Shown: positions 46,408-56,942, counted from the stretch's first letter. The stretch is DNA of 64,000 nt from Roseovarius salincola (GCF_026891095.1 NZ_JAPTNL010000002.1:372001-436000), one strand, 5' to 3'. Program-made: numbers and translations. The notes: generated by a model from the letters alone, not told the origin.

Positions 46408-47601
46408 TCAGCCTTTGACCGCCTTCACGATCTTTTCGGCGCCGTCCTTGAGATCGTCGGCGGCGATCACGTCGAGGCCGGAATTCGAGATGATTTCCTT
46501 GCCCTTTTCGACATTCGTGCCTTCGAGACGCACCACCAGCGGCACCTTGAGCCCGACTTCCTTGACGGCGGCGATCACGCCCTCGGCGATCACGTCGCAG
46601 CGCATGATACCGCCGAAGATGTTGACGAGGATGCCTTTGACCTGCGGGTCCGAGGTGATGATCTTGAACGCCTCGGTCACTTTTTCCTTGGTGGCGCCAC
46701 CGCCCACGTCAAGGAAATTGGCCGGTTCCGCGCCGTAGAGCTTGATGATGTCCATGGTGGCCATCGCAAGGCCCGCGCCGTTCACCATGCAGCCGATCTC
46801 GCCATCGAGGGCGATATAGTTCAGATCGTATTTGGAGGCTTCGAGTTCCTTGGGGTCTTCTTCGGTCGTGTCGCGCAGCTCGGCGATGTCCGAGTGGCGA
46901 TAGATCGCATTGGAGTCAAAGCTCATCTTGGCGTCGAGGCATTTGAGATCGCCCTTGTCGGTCAGGATCAGCGGGTTGATCTCCAGCATCTCCATGTCCT
47001 TTTCCAGGAACAGCGAATAGAGGATGCCCATCAGCTTGACGCATTGCTTGATCTGCGCGCCCTCGAGCCCCAGCATGAAGGCGATCCGGCGGCCATGGAA
47101 CGGCTGGTAGCCGGTGGCGGGATCGACCGAGAAGCTGAGGATCTTGTCGGGGGTGCTTTCGGCGACTTCCTCGATATCCATGCCGCCTTCGGTCGAGGCG
47201 ACGAAAGAGATGCGCGATGTCTGGCGATCGACCAGAAGCGCGAGGTAGAATTCCTTTTCGATGCCGGAGCCGTCTTCGATATAGATCCGGTTCACCTGCT
47301 TGCCGGCCGGGCCGGTCTGCTTGGTGACGAGGGTGCGGCCCAGCATGCGCTTGGTTTCCTCGGCGGCTTCCTCGACCGACTTGGCGAGGCGGACACCGCC
47401 GGCTTCGCCCGCGCCGGGTTCCTTGAAACTGCCCTTGCCGCGGCCGCCCGCGTGGATCTGGGCCTTGACCACCCAGAGGGGGCCGTCGAGTTCGCCCGCG
47501 GCGGTCTTGGCCTCTTCCGCGCGCAGCACGACGCGGCCATCCGAGACCGGGGCGCCGTAAGAGCGAAGGAGGGCCTTCGCCTGATACTCATGGATGTTCA
47601 T
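46408..47601 (-). CDS. sucC: succinyl-CoA synthetase beta subunit
   Basis: A 397-residue ATP-grasp subunit. [19 protein letters not shown] is the standard N-terminus, so I chose the ATG at 47601 over an upstream frame. [16 protein letters not shown] binds nucleotide, [19 protein letters not shown] binds metal, and [17 protein letters not shown] with [16 protein letters not shown] closes the active site with SucD. It is the first gene of the suc operon; the leader holds two identical palindromic boxes. Confidence 0.97.
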   Translation of the reverse strand: MNIHEYQAKALLRSYGAPVSDGRVVLRAEEAKTAAGELDGPLWVVKAQIHAGGRGKGSFKEPGAGEAGGVRLAKSVEEAAEETKRMLGRTLVTKQTGPAGKQVNRIYIEDGSGIEKEFYLALLVDRQTSRISFVASTEGGMDIEEVAESTPDKILSFSVDPATGYQPFHGRRIAFMLGLEGAQIKQCVKLMGILYSLFLEKDMEMLEINPLILTDKGDLKCLDAKMSFDSNAIYRHSDIAELRDTTEEDPKELEASKYDLNYIALDGEIGCMVNGAGLAMATMDIIKLYGAEPANFLDVGGGATKEKVTEAFKIITSDPQVKGILVNIFGGIMRCDVIAEGVIAAVKEVGLKVPLVVRLEGTNVEKGKEIISNSGLDVIAADDLKDGAEKIVKAVKG

Positions 47602-47708
47602 GAAAATGTCCCGTTTTGCTACGATCAGGACAGATATACCCACATGCTTGACGCCGGTTTAAACCGTTTTCTTCCGTTGGTGGCTATTTCGGGCAATTTT
47701 CAGGGTTT

Positions 47709-47739
47709 TGTGATCACACAATTTATTGCTGTGATCACA
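47709..47739. promoter_or_regulatory. tandem TGTGATCACA operators upstream of sucC
   Basis: Two perfect 10-bp palindromes TGTGATCACA at 47709-47718 and 47730-47739, 21 bp apart start to start (two helical turns), with an AT-rich spacer. They lie about 108-138 bp before the sucC start. The same box occurs three times before sdhC. Confidence 0.7.
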
Positions 47740-47791
47740 AAGCAAAATATCTTGGATTCCGCATGTTTGAAAAGAATCAATGCAGGTCATG

Positions 47792-47817
47792 AAAACGGCG
47801 CCCCCGCAGGGGCGCCG
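47792..47817 (-). terminator. intrinsic terminator of mdh
   Basis: CGGCGCCCC, loop, GGGGCGCCG, nine perfect pairs; on the minus strand it begins 28 bp after the mdh stop and is followed by TTTT. It separates mdh from the suc operon, so sucC must have its own promoter. Confidence 0.85.
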
Positions 47818-47844
47818 CGATGATGGCATCATTGCTGCCCGGGA

Positions 47845-48894
<1,050 letters not shown>

Positions 48895-48969
48895 TTAAGG
48901 GCTGTTTCTGGCCGGGGGCGCTGAAACGCGCTAACAGGGCGGGGAAACAGGGGTTTATGGGCAAATACC

Positions 48970-49725
48970 ATGCTGTCAATCGAGTTGGGCGTTTTTGCGG
49001 TTGCGGTGCCTGCGGTGCTGATGGCCGGGATTTCCAAGGGCGGATTCGGCTCGGGCGCGGCATTTGCGGGCGCGTCGATTCTGGCTCTGGTGGTGCCGCC
49101 GGGGCAGGCGCTGGGCATCATGCTGCCGCTGTTGATGCTGATCGATGTCTCGACGCTCAGGCCCTATTGGCGGCGCTGGAACTGGCGCGATGCACGCCGG
49201 CTGGTGCTGGGCGGGGTGCCGGGGGTGGCTCTGGGCGCGGCGCTTTACAGGGTGGCGGATGCCGATCTGTTGCGACTGCTGATCGGGGCGGTCTGTTTCC
49301 TGTTCGTGGGCTGGCAGATCGCGCTGCGCGCGGGGCTGATGCGCGTGGCGGCAAGGCCGTTGCCGGGATGGGCGGGGGTGCTGGCCGGTGTGGTGGCCGG
49401 GTTCACGAGCTTCGTCAGCCATGCGGGCGGCCCGCCCGCCGCCGCATATCTGTTGTCGCAGCGATTGGACAAGACGACCTTTCAGGCGACGACGGTGCTG
49501 ACCTTCTGGGTCTACAATATCGTGAAATTCGTGCCCTACGCGTTTCTGGGCATATTCACCGCAGAAACCTTGCTGATCGACCTCGTGCTGGCGCCGGTTG
49601 CGGTGTTTGGCGCGTGGCTGGGGGTGCGCGCGCACCGGATGGTGTCGGAGCGGTTGTTCTTTGCGGTCACCTATGTGTTGTTGACATTGACCGGCGGCAA
49701 GCTGATCTGGGACGCGCTGACCTAG
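48970..49725 (+). CDS. TauE/SafE-family membrane transporter
   Basis: A 251-residue protein with about seven to eight hydrophobic helices. MAGISKGGFGSGAAFAGASILAL near the N-terminus and VAGFTSFVSHAGGPPAAAYLL in the second half are the paired motifs of the TauE/SafE (sulfite or organosulfonate exporter) family. The substrate is not resolved. It is divergent from mdh and lies 124 bp before mcl2. Confidence 0.85.
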   Translation: MLSIELGVFAVAVPAVLMAGISKGGFGSGAAFAGASILALVVPPGQALGIMLPLLMLIDVSTLRPYWRRWNWRDARRLVLGGVPGVALGAALYRVADADLLRLLIGAVCFLFVGWQIALRAGLMRVAARPLPGWAGVLAGVVAGFTSFVSHAGGPPAAAYLLSQRLDKTTFQATTVLTFWVYNIVKFVPYAFLGIFTAETLLIDLVLAPVAVFGAWLGVRAHRMVSERLFFAVTYVLLTLTGGKLIWDALT

Positions 49726-49849
49726 GTGATCGGGGGCCGTGAAGGTGGCGTTTTCTGCATTGCGGCGACAAAGCACTTGAATTTTTCGCGCGAAAAGTGG
49801 CATTCCGGCGCAAGTTTATTTCGGCAGTGACTCGGGAGACAGGCTTCAG

Positions 49850-50713
49850 ATGGATACCGCGACGCGACCCTACCGCTCGGTTCTTTACATTCCCGGTTCC
49901 AAGGAACGGGCGCTTGAAAAGGCGCGCGAGCTGCCGGCCGATGCGATCATCTTCGATCTGGAGGACGCGGTCGCGCCCGAGGCCAAGGCCGAAGCCCGCG
50001 AGACGCTGGCGCGTGCGCTTGGCGAGGGTGGCTATGGCAAGCGGTCGCGGATCGTGCGGATCAATGCGCTGACCACCGAATGGGGTCTTGAGGATGTGCG
50101 CGTGCTGGGCGAGGCGGGGGCGGATGCGATCCTGTTGCCCAAGGTCAACACGCCGTCGGACGTGGACAACCTGGCCGATATGCTGGGACCGCAGGTGCCG
50201 ATCTGGGTGATGATGGAAACGCCCGCCAGCGTGTTCAACGCCCGCGAGATCGCCGCCCATGCGCAGGTCACGGGGCTGGTGACGGGGACCAACGACCTGA
50301 CCAAGGATCTTGGCTGCCGCTACCGCGCCGACCGCCTGCCGCTGATGAGCGCCTTGCAGATGGTCGTGATGGCGGCGCGCGCGGCGCGCGGTGTCGTGGC
50401 GATCGACGGGGTCTATAACCGGTTCCGCGATGGTGACGGGCTGAAGGCCGAATGCGAGCAGGGGCGCGACCTTGGCTTTGATGGCAAGACATTGATCCAC
50501 CCCGCGCAGATCGAGGTGACCAACACCGCCTTTGCGCCGACGCAGTCGGAAATCGAGACCGCCGAGCGCCAGATCGCCGCCTATGAGGAAAGCAAGGCCT
50601 CGGGGCAGGGTGTGGCCGTGGTGGACGGGCAAATCGTCGAGAACCTGCATGTGGTCGCCGCCAAGCGCCTGCTGGGCAAGGCCGCGGCGATCAGGGAAAT
50701 GGCAGCGGAGTAG
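49850..50713 (+). CDS. mcl2: HpcH/HpaI-family (3S)-malyl-CoA thioesterase (Mcl2-type)
   Basis: A 287-residue CitE-like TIM-barrel protein. RSVLYIPGSKERALEKARELPADAIIFDLEDAV carries the CoA and metal-binding residues (Arg, Glu/Asp), ILLPKVN and MMETPASVFNAREIA the second metal ligand Glu, and GFDGKTLIHPAQIEV the C-terminus. In Rhodobacter sphaeroides the Mcl2 paralogue hydrolyses (3S)-malyl-CoA to malate and lies close to mch and sdh; length and context match here. Malyl-CoA lyase activity (Mcl1) is the main alternative. Confidence 0.78.
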   Translation: MDTATRPYRSVLYIPGSKERALEKARELPADAIIFDLEDAVAPEAKAEARETLARALGEGGYGKRSRIVRINALTTEWGLEDVRVLGEAGADAILLPKVNTPSDVDNLADMLGPQVPIWVMMETPASVFNAREIAAHAQVTGLVTGTNDLTKDLGCRYRADRLPLMSALQMVVMAARAARGVVAIDGVYNRFRDGDGLKAECEQGRDLGFDGKTLIHPAQIEVTNTAFAPTQSEIETAERQIAAYEESKASGQGVAVVDGQIVENLHVVAAKRLLGKAAAIREMAAE

Positions 50714-50727
50714 CGGAGTAGCATGGC

Positions 50728-51273
50728 ATGACATATCTTTTTCTGGGTTTGGCCCTCTGGGTGGCGGGGCATATGTTCAAGCGCTTCGCCCCCGGCGCGC
50801 GCGAAGGCATGGGGAACGCCGGTAAGGGGCTGGCGGCGCTGGTTATCCTGGCGGGCCTGGTGCTGATGGTGATCGGCTATCGCGCGGCGGATGGCGCGTT
50901 TCTCTGGGGGCGGCATCCGGCGACGGTGGGCATCAACAATCTGTTGATGCTGCTGTCGGTCTATCTGTTCGCCGTCTCGGGGATGCAGACCGGGCTGGCC
51001 CGCAAGATGCGCCACCCGATGCTGGCGGGCGTCAAGGTCTGGGCGCTGGCGCATCTGCTGGTCAATGGCGACGTGCCCTCGTTCGTGCTGTTCGGCGGTT
51101 TGCTGGCCTGGGCGGTGGTCGAGATGATCGTCATCAACAAATCCCAGCCTGAATGGACCCGGCCCGCGCCTGCGCCCAAGAGCAAGGAAATCGCGGCGCT
51201 TGGCGGGACGGTGGTGCTTTTCGCGGTGATCTCGGCGATCCACTACTGGCTGGGCTATCCGGTTTTCGGGTGA
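50728..51273 (+). CDS. NnrU-family membrane protein
   Basis: A 181-residue membrane protein with five or six helices. WVAGHMFKRFAPGAREGMG, HPMLAGVKVWALAHLLVNGD and an internal FGGLLAWAVVEMI match the NnrU family, named from a gene near nitrite and nitric oxide reductases. Its biochemical role is unknown. It sits between mcl2 (14 bp before) and a DUF1737 gene (4 bp after), the same order seen in Rhodobacter relatives. Confidence 0.82.
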   Translation: MTYLFLGLALWVAGHMFKRFAPGAREGMGNAGKGLAALVILAGLVLMVIGYRAADGAFLWGRHPATVGINNLLMLLSVYLFAVSGMQTGLARKMRHPMLAGVKVWALAHLLVNGDVPSFVLFGGLLAWAVVEMIVINKSQPEWTRPAPAPKSKEIAALGGTVVLFAVISAIHYWLGYPVFG

Positions 51274-51277
51274 CGCG

Positions 51278-51481
51278 ATGAAACTCTATCGCTTCCTGTC
51301 GGGCGACGACACGTCGGCATTCTGCCACAAGGTCAGCGCGGCGCTGGACAAGGGCTGGGCGCTCCATGGCTCTCCGACCTATGCATATGATCATGCCAAT
51401 GGGGTGATGCGCTGCGGTCAGGCCGTGGTGAAAGAGGTCGAGGGCGCGTACAGCCCTGATCTGAAACTGGGAGAACAATAA
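51278..51481 (+). CDS. DUF1737 small protein
   Basis: A 67-residue soluble protein matching DUF1737: LYRFLSGDDTSAFCHKVSAALDKGWALHGSPTYAYD, then RCGQAVVKEV. Function unknown. It lies between the nnrU-like gene and mch with gaps of 4 and 2 bp, so it is cotranscribed with the ethylmalonyl-CoA pathway enzymes. Confidence 0.85.
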   Translation: MKLYRFLSGDDTSAFCHKVSAALDKGWALHGSPTYAYDHANGVMRCGQAVVKEVEGAYSPDLKLGEQ

Positions 51482-51483
51482 GC

Positions 51484-52515
51484 ATGGCCAAGACCAATCC
51501 GGGCCGGTTTTTCGAAGATTACCGCGTCGGCGATGTGATCGGGCACGCGGTGCCGCGCACCGTGTCCGGCGGCGAGCGCGCCCTTTACCACGCGCTTTAT
51601 CCGGCGCGTCATGCGCTCTATTCGTCGGACGAGTTTGCGCGCGGATGCGGCCTGCCCGCGAGCCCGATGGATGACCTGGCGGCGTTCCATATGGTGTTCG
51701 GCAAGACGGTGCCGGACGTGTCCCTGAACGCGCTGGCCAACCTGGGTTATGCCGAGGGGCGCTGGCTCAAGCCGGTCTGGCCGGGGGATACGCTGCGCGC
51801 CACTTCCGAGGTGATCGGGCTCAAGCAGAATTCCAACGGGAAATCGGGCGTGGTCTGGGTGCGCACGCGCGGCGAGAACCAGCGCGGCGAAGTGGTGATG
51901 GATTACGTCCGCTGGGTGATGGTGCGCAAGCATGACATGGACGCCCCCGCGCCCGAAACGGTGATTCCCGATCTCAAGCCCGCGCTGGAGGCGGGCGACC
52001 TTGTGGTGCCCGAGGGGCTGGATTTCTCGGATTACGATTTCACTCTGGCGGGCGAGCCGCATCGCTGGGGCGATTACGAGCCGGGCGAACTGATCGACCA
52101 TGTCGATGGCGTGACCGTCGAGGAGGCCGAGCACATGATGGCGACGCGCCTCTGGCAGAACACGGCCAAGGTGCATTACGATGTCACCGCGCGCGAAGAT
52201 GGCCGCCGCCTGATCTATGGCGGGCATGTGATCTCGATGGCGCGCGCACTCAGCTTCAACGGGCTGGCGAATGCGCAGATGATCGTCGGGCTGAATGGCG
52301 GGGCGCATGCGAACCCCTGTTATGGTGGCGATACGATCCGGGCCTGGTCCGAAGTGCTGGACAAGGCCGAAACCCCGGCGCCCGGCGTTGGCGCGATCCG
52401 GTTGCGGCTGGTGGCGACCAAGGGCGGAGAGCCGTTCACACGCAAGGGCGAAGATGGTAAATACCTGTCTCATGTGATGCTGGATCTGGATTACTGGGCG
52501 TTGATCCCCGTATGA
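51484..52515 (+). CDS. mch: mesaconyl-CoA hydratase (MaoC family)
   Basis: A 343-residue double-hotdog dehydratase. FEDYRVGDVIGHAVPRTVSGGERALYHALY opens the first MaoC domain; YGGHVISMARALSFNGLANAQMIVGLNGGAH AND GGDTIRAWSEVL belong to the second. Length equals the R. sphaeroides Mch, which hydrates mesaconyl-C1-CoA to beta-methylmalyl-CoA in the ethylmalonyl-CoA pathway of acetate assimilation. The position beside mcl2 supports the call over a generic MaoC protein. Confidence 0.87.
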   Translation: MAKTNPGRFFEDYRVGDVIGHAVPRTVSGGERALYHALYPARHALYSSDEFARGCGLPASPMDDLAAFHMVFGKTVPDVSLNALANLGYAEGRWLKPVWPGDTLRATSEVIGLKQNSNGKSGVVWVRTRGENQRGEVVMDYVRWVMVRKHDMDAPAPETVIPDLKPALEAGDLVVPEGLDFSDYDFTLAGEPHRWGDYEPGELIDHVDGVTVEEAEHMMATRLWQNTAKVHYDVTAREDGRRLIYGGHVISMARALSFNGLANAQMIVGLNGGAHANPCYGGDTIRAWSEVLDKAETPAPGVGAIRLRLVATKGGEPFTRKGEDGKYLSHVMLDLDYWALIPV

Positions 52516-52553
52516 GTCCGGGCGGCGCGGATCGCATCCGGGGCGGTTTCGGC

Positions 52554-52583
52554 CATTCACATATTGTTTTTAGAATGTGAATG
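52554..52583. promoter_or_regulatory. inverted repeat, candidate operator before the RND efflux genes
   Basis: CATTCACAT (52554-52562), 12 bases, ATGTGAATG (52575-52583): nine perfect pairs in the only AT-rich stretch between mch and the efflux adaptor gene. The layout suits a dimeric repressor such as a TetR or MarR protein, though no regulator gene is adjacent. A hairpin in the mch mRNA is the alternative. Confidence 0.5.
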
Positions 52584-52623
52584 ACTATGTTCGCGCAATT
52601 GTCCCAGCTGTCGGAGCACGCCC

Positions 52624-53607
52624 ATGCCCATGAAATGGCCCACCTTGAGGGTAATCGCATCGATCCTCCTCATGGCCTCGCCGGTCTTGGCAGCCGACCT
52701 TGTCGTGGAACCCGTGACCGTCACCGACTGGAAGGCGGTTTATGGGCGGGTCGAGACCCGTGACAGGGTTCCGGCGCGTGCCCGGCTGGGCGGCACGCTG
52801 GAAGAATTGCTGGTAGCCGAGGGCGACCGCGTCGAGAGCGGCGACCAGCTGGGCCGCGTGGTGGACGCCAAGCAGAATTTCCAGCTGCGCGCCATCGACG
52901 CGCAGATCCAGGCGGCGCAATCGCGGCTTGAGAACGCCGAGACCGAGCTGGCGCGCGGCGAGGAGTTGCTGGCGCGCGGCGTGACCACGGTGCAGCGGCT
53001 CGATTCATTGCGCACGCAGGTCGAGGTCATCGCCAACGAGATCGCGGCGGCGAAGGCCGACAGGCATGTCATCGAACAGCAGGTGGCCGAAGGCAAGGTC
53101 CATGCGCCGCTTGGAGGCGTGGTTCTGGATGTGCCGGTGACGACGGGCGCGGTGGTGACGCCGGGCCAGACCATCGCCACCCTTGGCGGCGGCGGCGTGT
53201 TCTTGCGCCTCGCGGTGCCCGAGCGGCATGCAACCGCGCTGGTCGAGGGCGACGCGATCCAGATCGAGGGGCCGGAGGGCGCGCGCGAGGGGCGGCTGGC
53301 CAAGGTCTATCCGCTGATCGAGAACGGGCGCGTGATCGCCGATGTCGAGGTCGAAGGGCTGAGCGCGCGTTTCGTGGATGCGCGGGTGCTGGTGCGCCTG
53401 CCGGTGGGCCAGCATGAGGCGCTGTTGGTGCCGCAGGGTGCGCTGATCACGCGCGCGGGGCTTGATTTTCTGAATGTGGCGCATGAGGGCGGCACGGTGC
53501 TGCGCAGCGTCGTGCCGGGGCCGGTGCACGAGGTGGATGGCGCCGGGATGATCGAGATCCTGACCGGCCTGAGGCCCGGCGACGTGGTGGTGACCGGGGA
53601 TGAGTGA
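52624..53607 (+). CDS. RND efflux periplasmic adaptor subunit
   Basis: A 327-residue membrane-fusion protein. A signal peptide (LRVIASILLMASPVLAAD) leads to a split lipoyl domain (RARLGGTLEELLVAEGDRVESGDQLGRV and GKVHAPLGGVVLDVPVTTGAVVTPGQ), a coiled-coil hairpin (about 85-145), a beta-barrel and a membrane-proximal domain. It bridges an inner-membrane RND pump and an outer-membrane channel; no channel gene is here. It overlaps the pump gene by 8 bp. Confidence 0.87.
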   Translation: MPMKWPTLRVIASILLMASPVLAADLVVEPVTVTDWKAVYGRVETRDRVPARARLGGTLEELLVAEGDRVESGDQLGRVVDAKQNFQLRAIDAQIQAAQSRLENAETELARGEELLARGVTTVQRLDSLRTQVEVIANEIAAAKADRHVIEQQVAEGKVHAPLGGVVLDVPVTTGAVVTPGQTIATLGGGGVFLRLAVPERHATALVEGDAIQIEGPEGAREGRLAKVYPLIENGRVIADVEVEGLSARFVDARVLVRLPVGQHEALLVPQGALITRAGLDFLNVAHEGGTVLRSVVPGPVHEVDGAGMIEILTGLRPGDVVVTGDE

Positions 53608-56600
53608 GCAGGGCGAAGGCGGCCGGGGCCTCGGGCTGGCCGGGGGGCTGACGAAGGCGTTCATCACTTCGCCGCTGACCCCGCTTCTGATCTTGGCGGC
53701 GCTGGCCGTGGGGCTGATCGCGCTGGTCAGTCTGCCGCGCGAGGAAGAGCCGCAGATTTCCGTGCCGCTGGTGGATATCCATATCAGCGCCTCGGGGCTG
53801 ACCGCCGAGGATGCGGTGCAGTTGGTGAGTGAGCCGATGGAAAACATCGTGCAGGCCATCGACGACGTGGAGCATGTCTATTCCCAGACGCGCGATGACG
53901 GGGCGATGGTGACAGCGCGGTTCGAGGCGGGCACGTCGGCGGATACCGCCATCCTGCGGGTGCATGAAAAAGTGCGCGCCAACCTGGACCGGATCCCGGT
54001 GGGGATCCCCGAGCCGTTGATCGTCGGGCGCGGAATCAACGATGTGGCCATCGTGACGCTGACCCTTTCGGGCAAGGCGGGGCACGAGGTTTCCTCCTAT
54101 GACCTCACGCGGATCGCGCGGGCGCTGCGCGGAGAACTGACCAAGATCGAGGATATCGGCCTGACCTACCTGACCGGCGAGGCACAGGAGGCGATCCGCA
54201 TCGCGCCCGATCCCGAAAGGCTGGCGATGCATGGCGTGACCCTGCAACAGCTCGCCGGCAAGGTCCAAAGCGCCAACCGGGCCTTCAGCACGGGGCTGGT
54301 ACGCGATGACGGGTCCCAGATCGACCTGATCGCGGGCGAGACCCTGACCGGCCCGGCCGAGATCGCCGGTCTGCTGCTGACCACGCGCGACGAGCGGCCC
54401 GTCTATGTGGGGGACGTGGCCGATATCGCCTTCGTGCCGGACATGTCCGAGCATTATGTCGCCAATGTCACCCGAGACGAGGCGGGCGAACTGCACCGCG
54501 CACCGGCCGTCACGCTGGCGCTGGCCAAGCGGGCGGGCGCGAATGCGGTGGTGGTGGCCGAAGAGATCCTGCACCGGGTTCACATGCTGGAGGGCGAGCT
54601 GATCCCCGAGAGCGTGGCGCTGTCGGTGACGCGCGACTACGGCGAAACCGCCAATGAGAAGGCCAACGAGCTGCTGTTCCACCTGGCGCTGGCGACGGTG
54701 TCGATCATCGCGCTGGTGTGGCTGTCGATCGGCTGGCGCGAAAGCATCGTGGTGGCGGTGGTCATCCCGATGACCATCCTGCTGACGCTGTTCGCCGCCT
54801 GGATCATGGGATACACGCTCAACCGCGTGTCGCTGTTCGCGCTGATCTTTTCCATCGGCATCCTGGTCGATGACGCCATTGTCGTGATCGAGAATATCGC
54901 GCGGCACTGGCAACTGGACCGCAACAAAAGCCGCATCCAGGCCGCGATCGACGCGGTGGCCGAGGTGGGCAATCCAACCATCGTCGCCACACTGACCGTG
55001 GTTGCGGCGCTGCTGCCGATGCTGTTCGTGTCCGGCCTCATGGGTCCATACATGAGCCCGATCCCGGCCAATGCCTCGGCGGCGATGATCTTCTCGTTCT
55101 TCGTGGCCGTGATGGTGACGCCGTGGTTGATGGTGAAGGTGGCGGGCCGGGGCGGCAGTGGCCACCATGAAGAGGGCGAGGGCCGTCTGGGGCGGATTTA
55201 TCGCCGGGTGGCGGTGCCGATCCTTGCGACCAAGGCGCGCAGCGGTCTGTTCCTGGCGGTGACTGTGGTGGTGTCCTTCGGCTCGCTTGGGCTGCTTTAT
55301 ACCAAGGACGTGACGGTCAAGCTCCTGCCGTTTGACAACAAGTCGGAACTGTCGGTGGTCGTTGACCTGCCCGAGGGCGCATCGGTCGAGGCGACGGATG
55401 CGGTGGTGCAGCAGGTGGCGCAGAAGGCGATGGACCTGCCCGAGGTGATCGAGGCGCAGACCCATGCCGGTGCCGCGGCCCCCTTCAATTTCAATGGCCT
55501 TGTGCGGCATTACTATCTGCGCACCATGCCCGAACAGGGCGACGTGCAGATCATGCTGGCGCCCAAGGGCGCGCGCGAGCGCACCAGCCACGACATCGCG
55601 CTGGACCTGCGCGAGAGGCTGACGGGGCTGGATCTGCCCGAAGGCACGGTCTTGAAAACCGTCGAACCGCCACCCGGCCCGCCGGTTCTGGCGACGCTGC
55701 TGGCCGAAATCTACGGCCCTGACGCCGAAACCCGGCGCGACGTGGCCCGCAAGCTGCGCGGCGCCTTCGGGGAGGTGCCTTTCATCGTCGATGTGGATGA
55801 CAGTTTCGGCGAACAGCCGCGCCGCCAGCGGGTGACGATTTCCAGCGACGATCTGGAATTCTTCGGCGTGCAGGAAAGCGATGTGTTCGACACGCTGGAG
55901 ATCCTAAATGGTCAGACCGTCGTGGGCTATTCGCATCGCGGCGAGGGGCGCGACCCGATCCCCCTGACGGTGGCGCGGGCCAAGGGCGACCGGGTGGTCG
56001 ACCAGCGCTTTCTGTCCACGCCGATCCCGGCGAACGTGCTGCCCGGCGCGCGTGGCGTGGTCGAACTGGGCGACGTGGTCGAGCTTCAGGACGAGGCGGC
56101 CTCGTTCCCGATTTTCCGGCGCAACGGGCGCAACCTCGAGATGGTGACGGCGGAACTGGCCGGGGATTTCGAGGCGCCGCTTTACGGGATGCTGGAGGTC
56201 GCCGACAAGATCGACGCGATGGACTGGCCCGAGGGCCAGAAGCCCCGCATCGCCATGAATGGCCAACCTGACGACGAAAGCGGCGTGACGCTGTTGTGGG
56301 ACGGTGAATGGGAGGTCACTTTCGTTACCTTCCGCGACATGGGCGCGGCCTTCGCGGTGGCGATCCTGGGCATCTATATTCTTGTGGTCGCGCAGTTCGG
56401 TTCGTTCCGCGTGCCGCTGGTGATCCTGACGCCGGTGCCGCTGACCTTCATCGGCATCATGGTGGGTCATTGGCTGTGGGGCGCGCCCTTTTCGGCGCCG
56501 TCGATGATCGGGTTCATCGCGCTGGCGGGGATCATCGTGCGCAACTCGATCCTGCTGGTGGATTTCATCCGACACACCGACCCCGAGGGCAAGACCATGC

Positions 56601-56800
56601 AGGAGATCCTGATCGAGGCCGGGGCGATCCGGTTCAGGCCGATCCTGCTGACGGCGCTGGCGGCGATGATCGGGGCTGCGGTAATCCTGGCCGATCCGAT
56701 CTTTCAGGGGCTGGCATTGTCGTTGTTCTTCGGGCTGATCTCGTCCACGTTGCTGACGGTGCTGGTGATTCCCGCGATCTACCGGGTGTTCAAGACCTGA
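53600..56800 (+). CDS. RND family efflux pump, inner-membrane transporter
   Basis: A 1066-residue AcrB-superfamily transporter with 12 expected helices. The N-terminal helix precedes PREEEPQISVPLVDIHISASGLTAEDAVQLVSEPMENIV. Helix 4 carries the proton-relay aspartates D424 and D425 in GILVDDAIVVIENIARHW. Two periplasmic porter domains and a C-terminal half (LAGIIVRNSILLVDFIRH) are intact. Substrates are unknown; the PREEEPQI N-terminus marks a distinct HAE-like subgroup often without a dedicated outer channel gene. Transcribed with the adaptor. Confidence 0.92.
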   Translation: MSEQGEGGRGLGLAGGLTKAFITSPLTPLLILAALAVGLIALVSLPREEEPQISVPLVDIHISASGLTAEDAVQLVSEPMENIVQAIDDVEHVYSQTRDDGAMVTARFEAGTSADTAILRVHEKVRANLDRIPVGIPEPLIVGRGINDVAIVTLTLSGKAGHEVSSYDLTRIARALRGELTKIEDIGLTYLTGEAQEAIRIAPDPERLAMHGVTLQQLAGKVQSANRAFSTGLVRDDGSQIDLIAGETLTGPAEIAGLLLTTRDERPVYVGDVADIAFVPDMSEHYVANVTRDEAGELHRAPAVTLALAKRAGANAVVVAEEILHRVHMLEGELIPESVALSVTRDYGETANEKANELLFHLALATVSIIALVWLSIGWRESIVVAVVIPMTILLTLFAAWIMGYTLNRVSLFALIFSIGILVDDAIVVIENIARHWQLDRNKSRIQAAIDAVAEVGNPTIVATLTVVAALLPMLFVSGLMGPYMSPIPANASAAMIFSFFVAVMVTPWLMVKVAGRGGSGHHEEGEGRLGRIYRRVAVPILATKARSGLFLAVTVVVSFGSLGLLYTKDVTVKLLPFDNKSELSVVVDLPEGASVEATDAVVQQVAQKAMDLPEVIEAQTHAGAAAPFNFNGLVRHYYLRTMPEQGDVQIMLAPKGARERTSHDIALDLRERLTGLDLPEGTVLKTVEPPPGPPVLATLLAEIYGPDAETRRDVARKLRGAFGEVPFIVDVDDSFGEQPRRQRVTISSDDLEFFGVQESDVFDTLEILNGQTVVGYSHRGEGRDPIPLTVARAKGDRVVDQRFLSTPIPANVLPGARGVVELGDVVELQDEAASFPIFRRNGRNLEMVTAELAGDFEAPLYGMLEVADKIDAMDWPEGQKPRIAMNGQPDDESGVTLLWDGEWEVTFVTFRDMGAAFAVAILGIYILVVAQFGSFRVPLVILTPVPLTFIGIMVGHWLWGAPFSAPSMIGFIALAGIIVRNSILLVDFIRHTDPEGKTMQEILIEAGAIRFRPILLTALAAMIGAAVILADPIFQGLALSLFFGLISSTLLTVLVIPAIYRVFKT

Positions 56801-56810
56801 GAGGTTTTTT

Positions 56811-56820
56811 TGTGATCACG
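56811..56820. promoter_or_regulatory. distal TGTGATCACG box before sdhC
   Basis: TGTGATCACG, 11 bp after the RND pump stop and 267 bp before the sdhC start. It matches the sucC boxes at nine of ten positions. It lies 102 bp upstream of the proximal pair, a distance that could allow looping. Confidence 0.5.
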
Positions 56821-56912
56821 AATAAAGACCATTGAGAGGCATGGCGCGACGGCGCGGCCGAGTCTCTTTCGTGGCGGTGATCGCTGCAAAATGCGCCGAA
56901 GACGCAAGGTTT

Positions 56913-56942
56913 TGTGATCACGCGGTAATTTATGTGATCACA
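56913..56942. promoter_or_regulatory. tandem TGTGATCAC(G/A) operators upstream of sdhC
   Basis: TGTGATCACG (56913-56922), CGGTAATTTA, TGTGATCACA (56933-56942), 20 bp apart. The layout repeats that upstream of sucC (21 bp apart, AT-rich spacer). The spacer contains TAATTT, a possible -10, so binding might occlude RNA polymerase. They lie 145-175 bp before sdhC. Confidence 0.65.

Noticed and set aside
53447..55591. 714-codon open frame on the minus strand opposite the RND pump
   Set aside because: His/Arg/Gln-rich translation typical of antisense frames; the RND pump is unmistakable on the plus strand.
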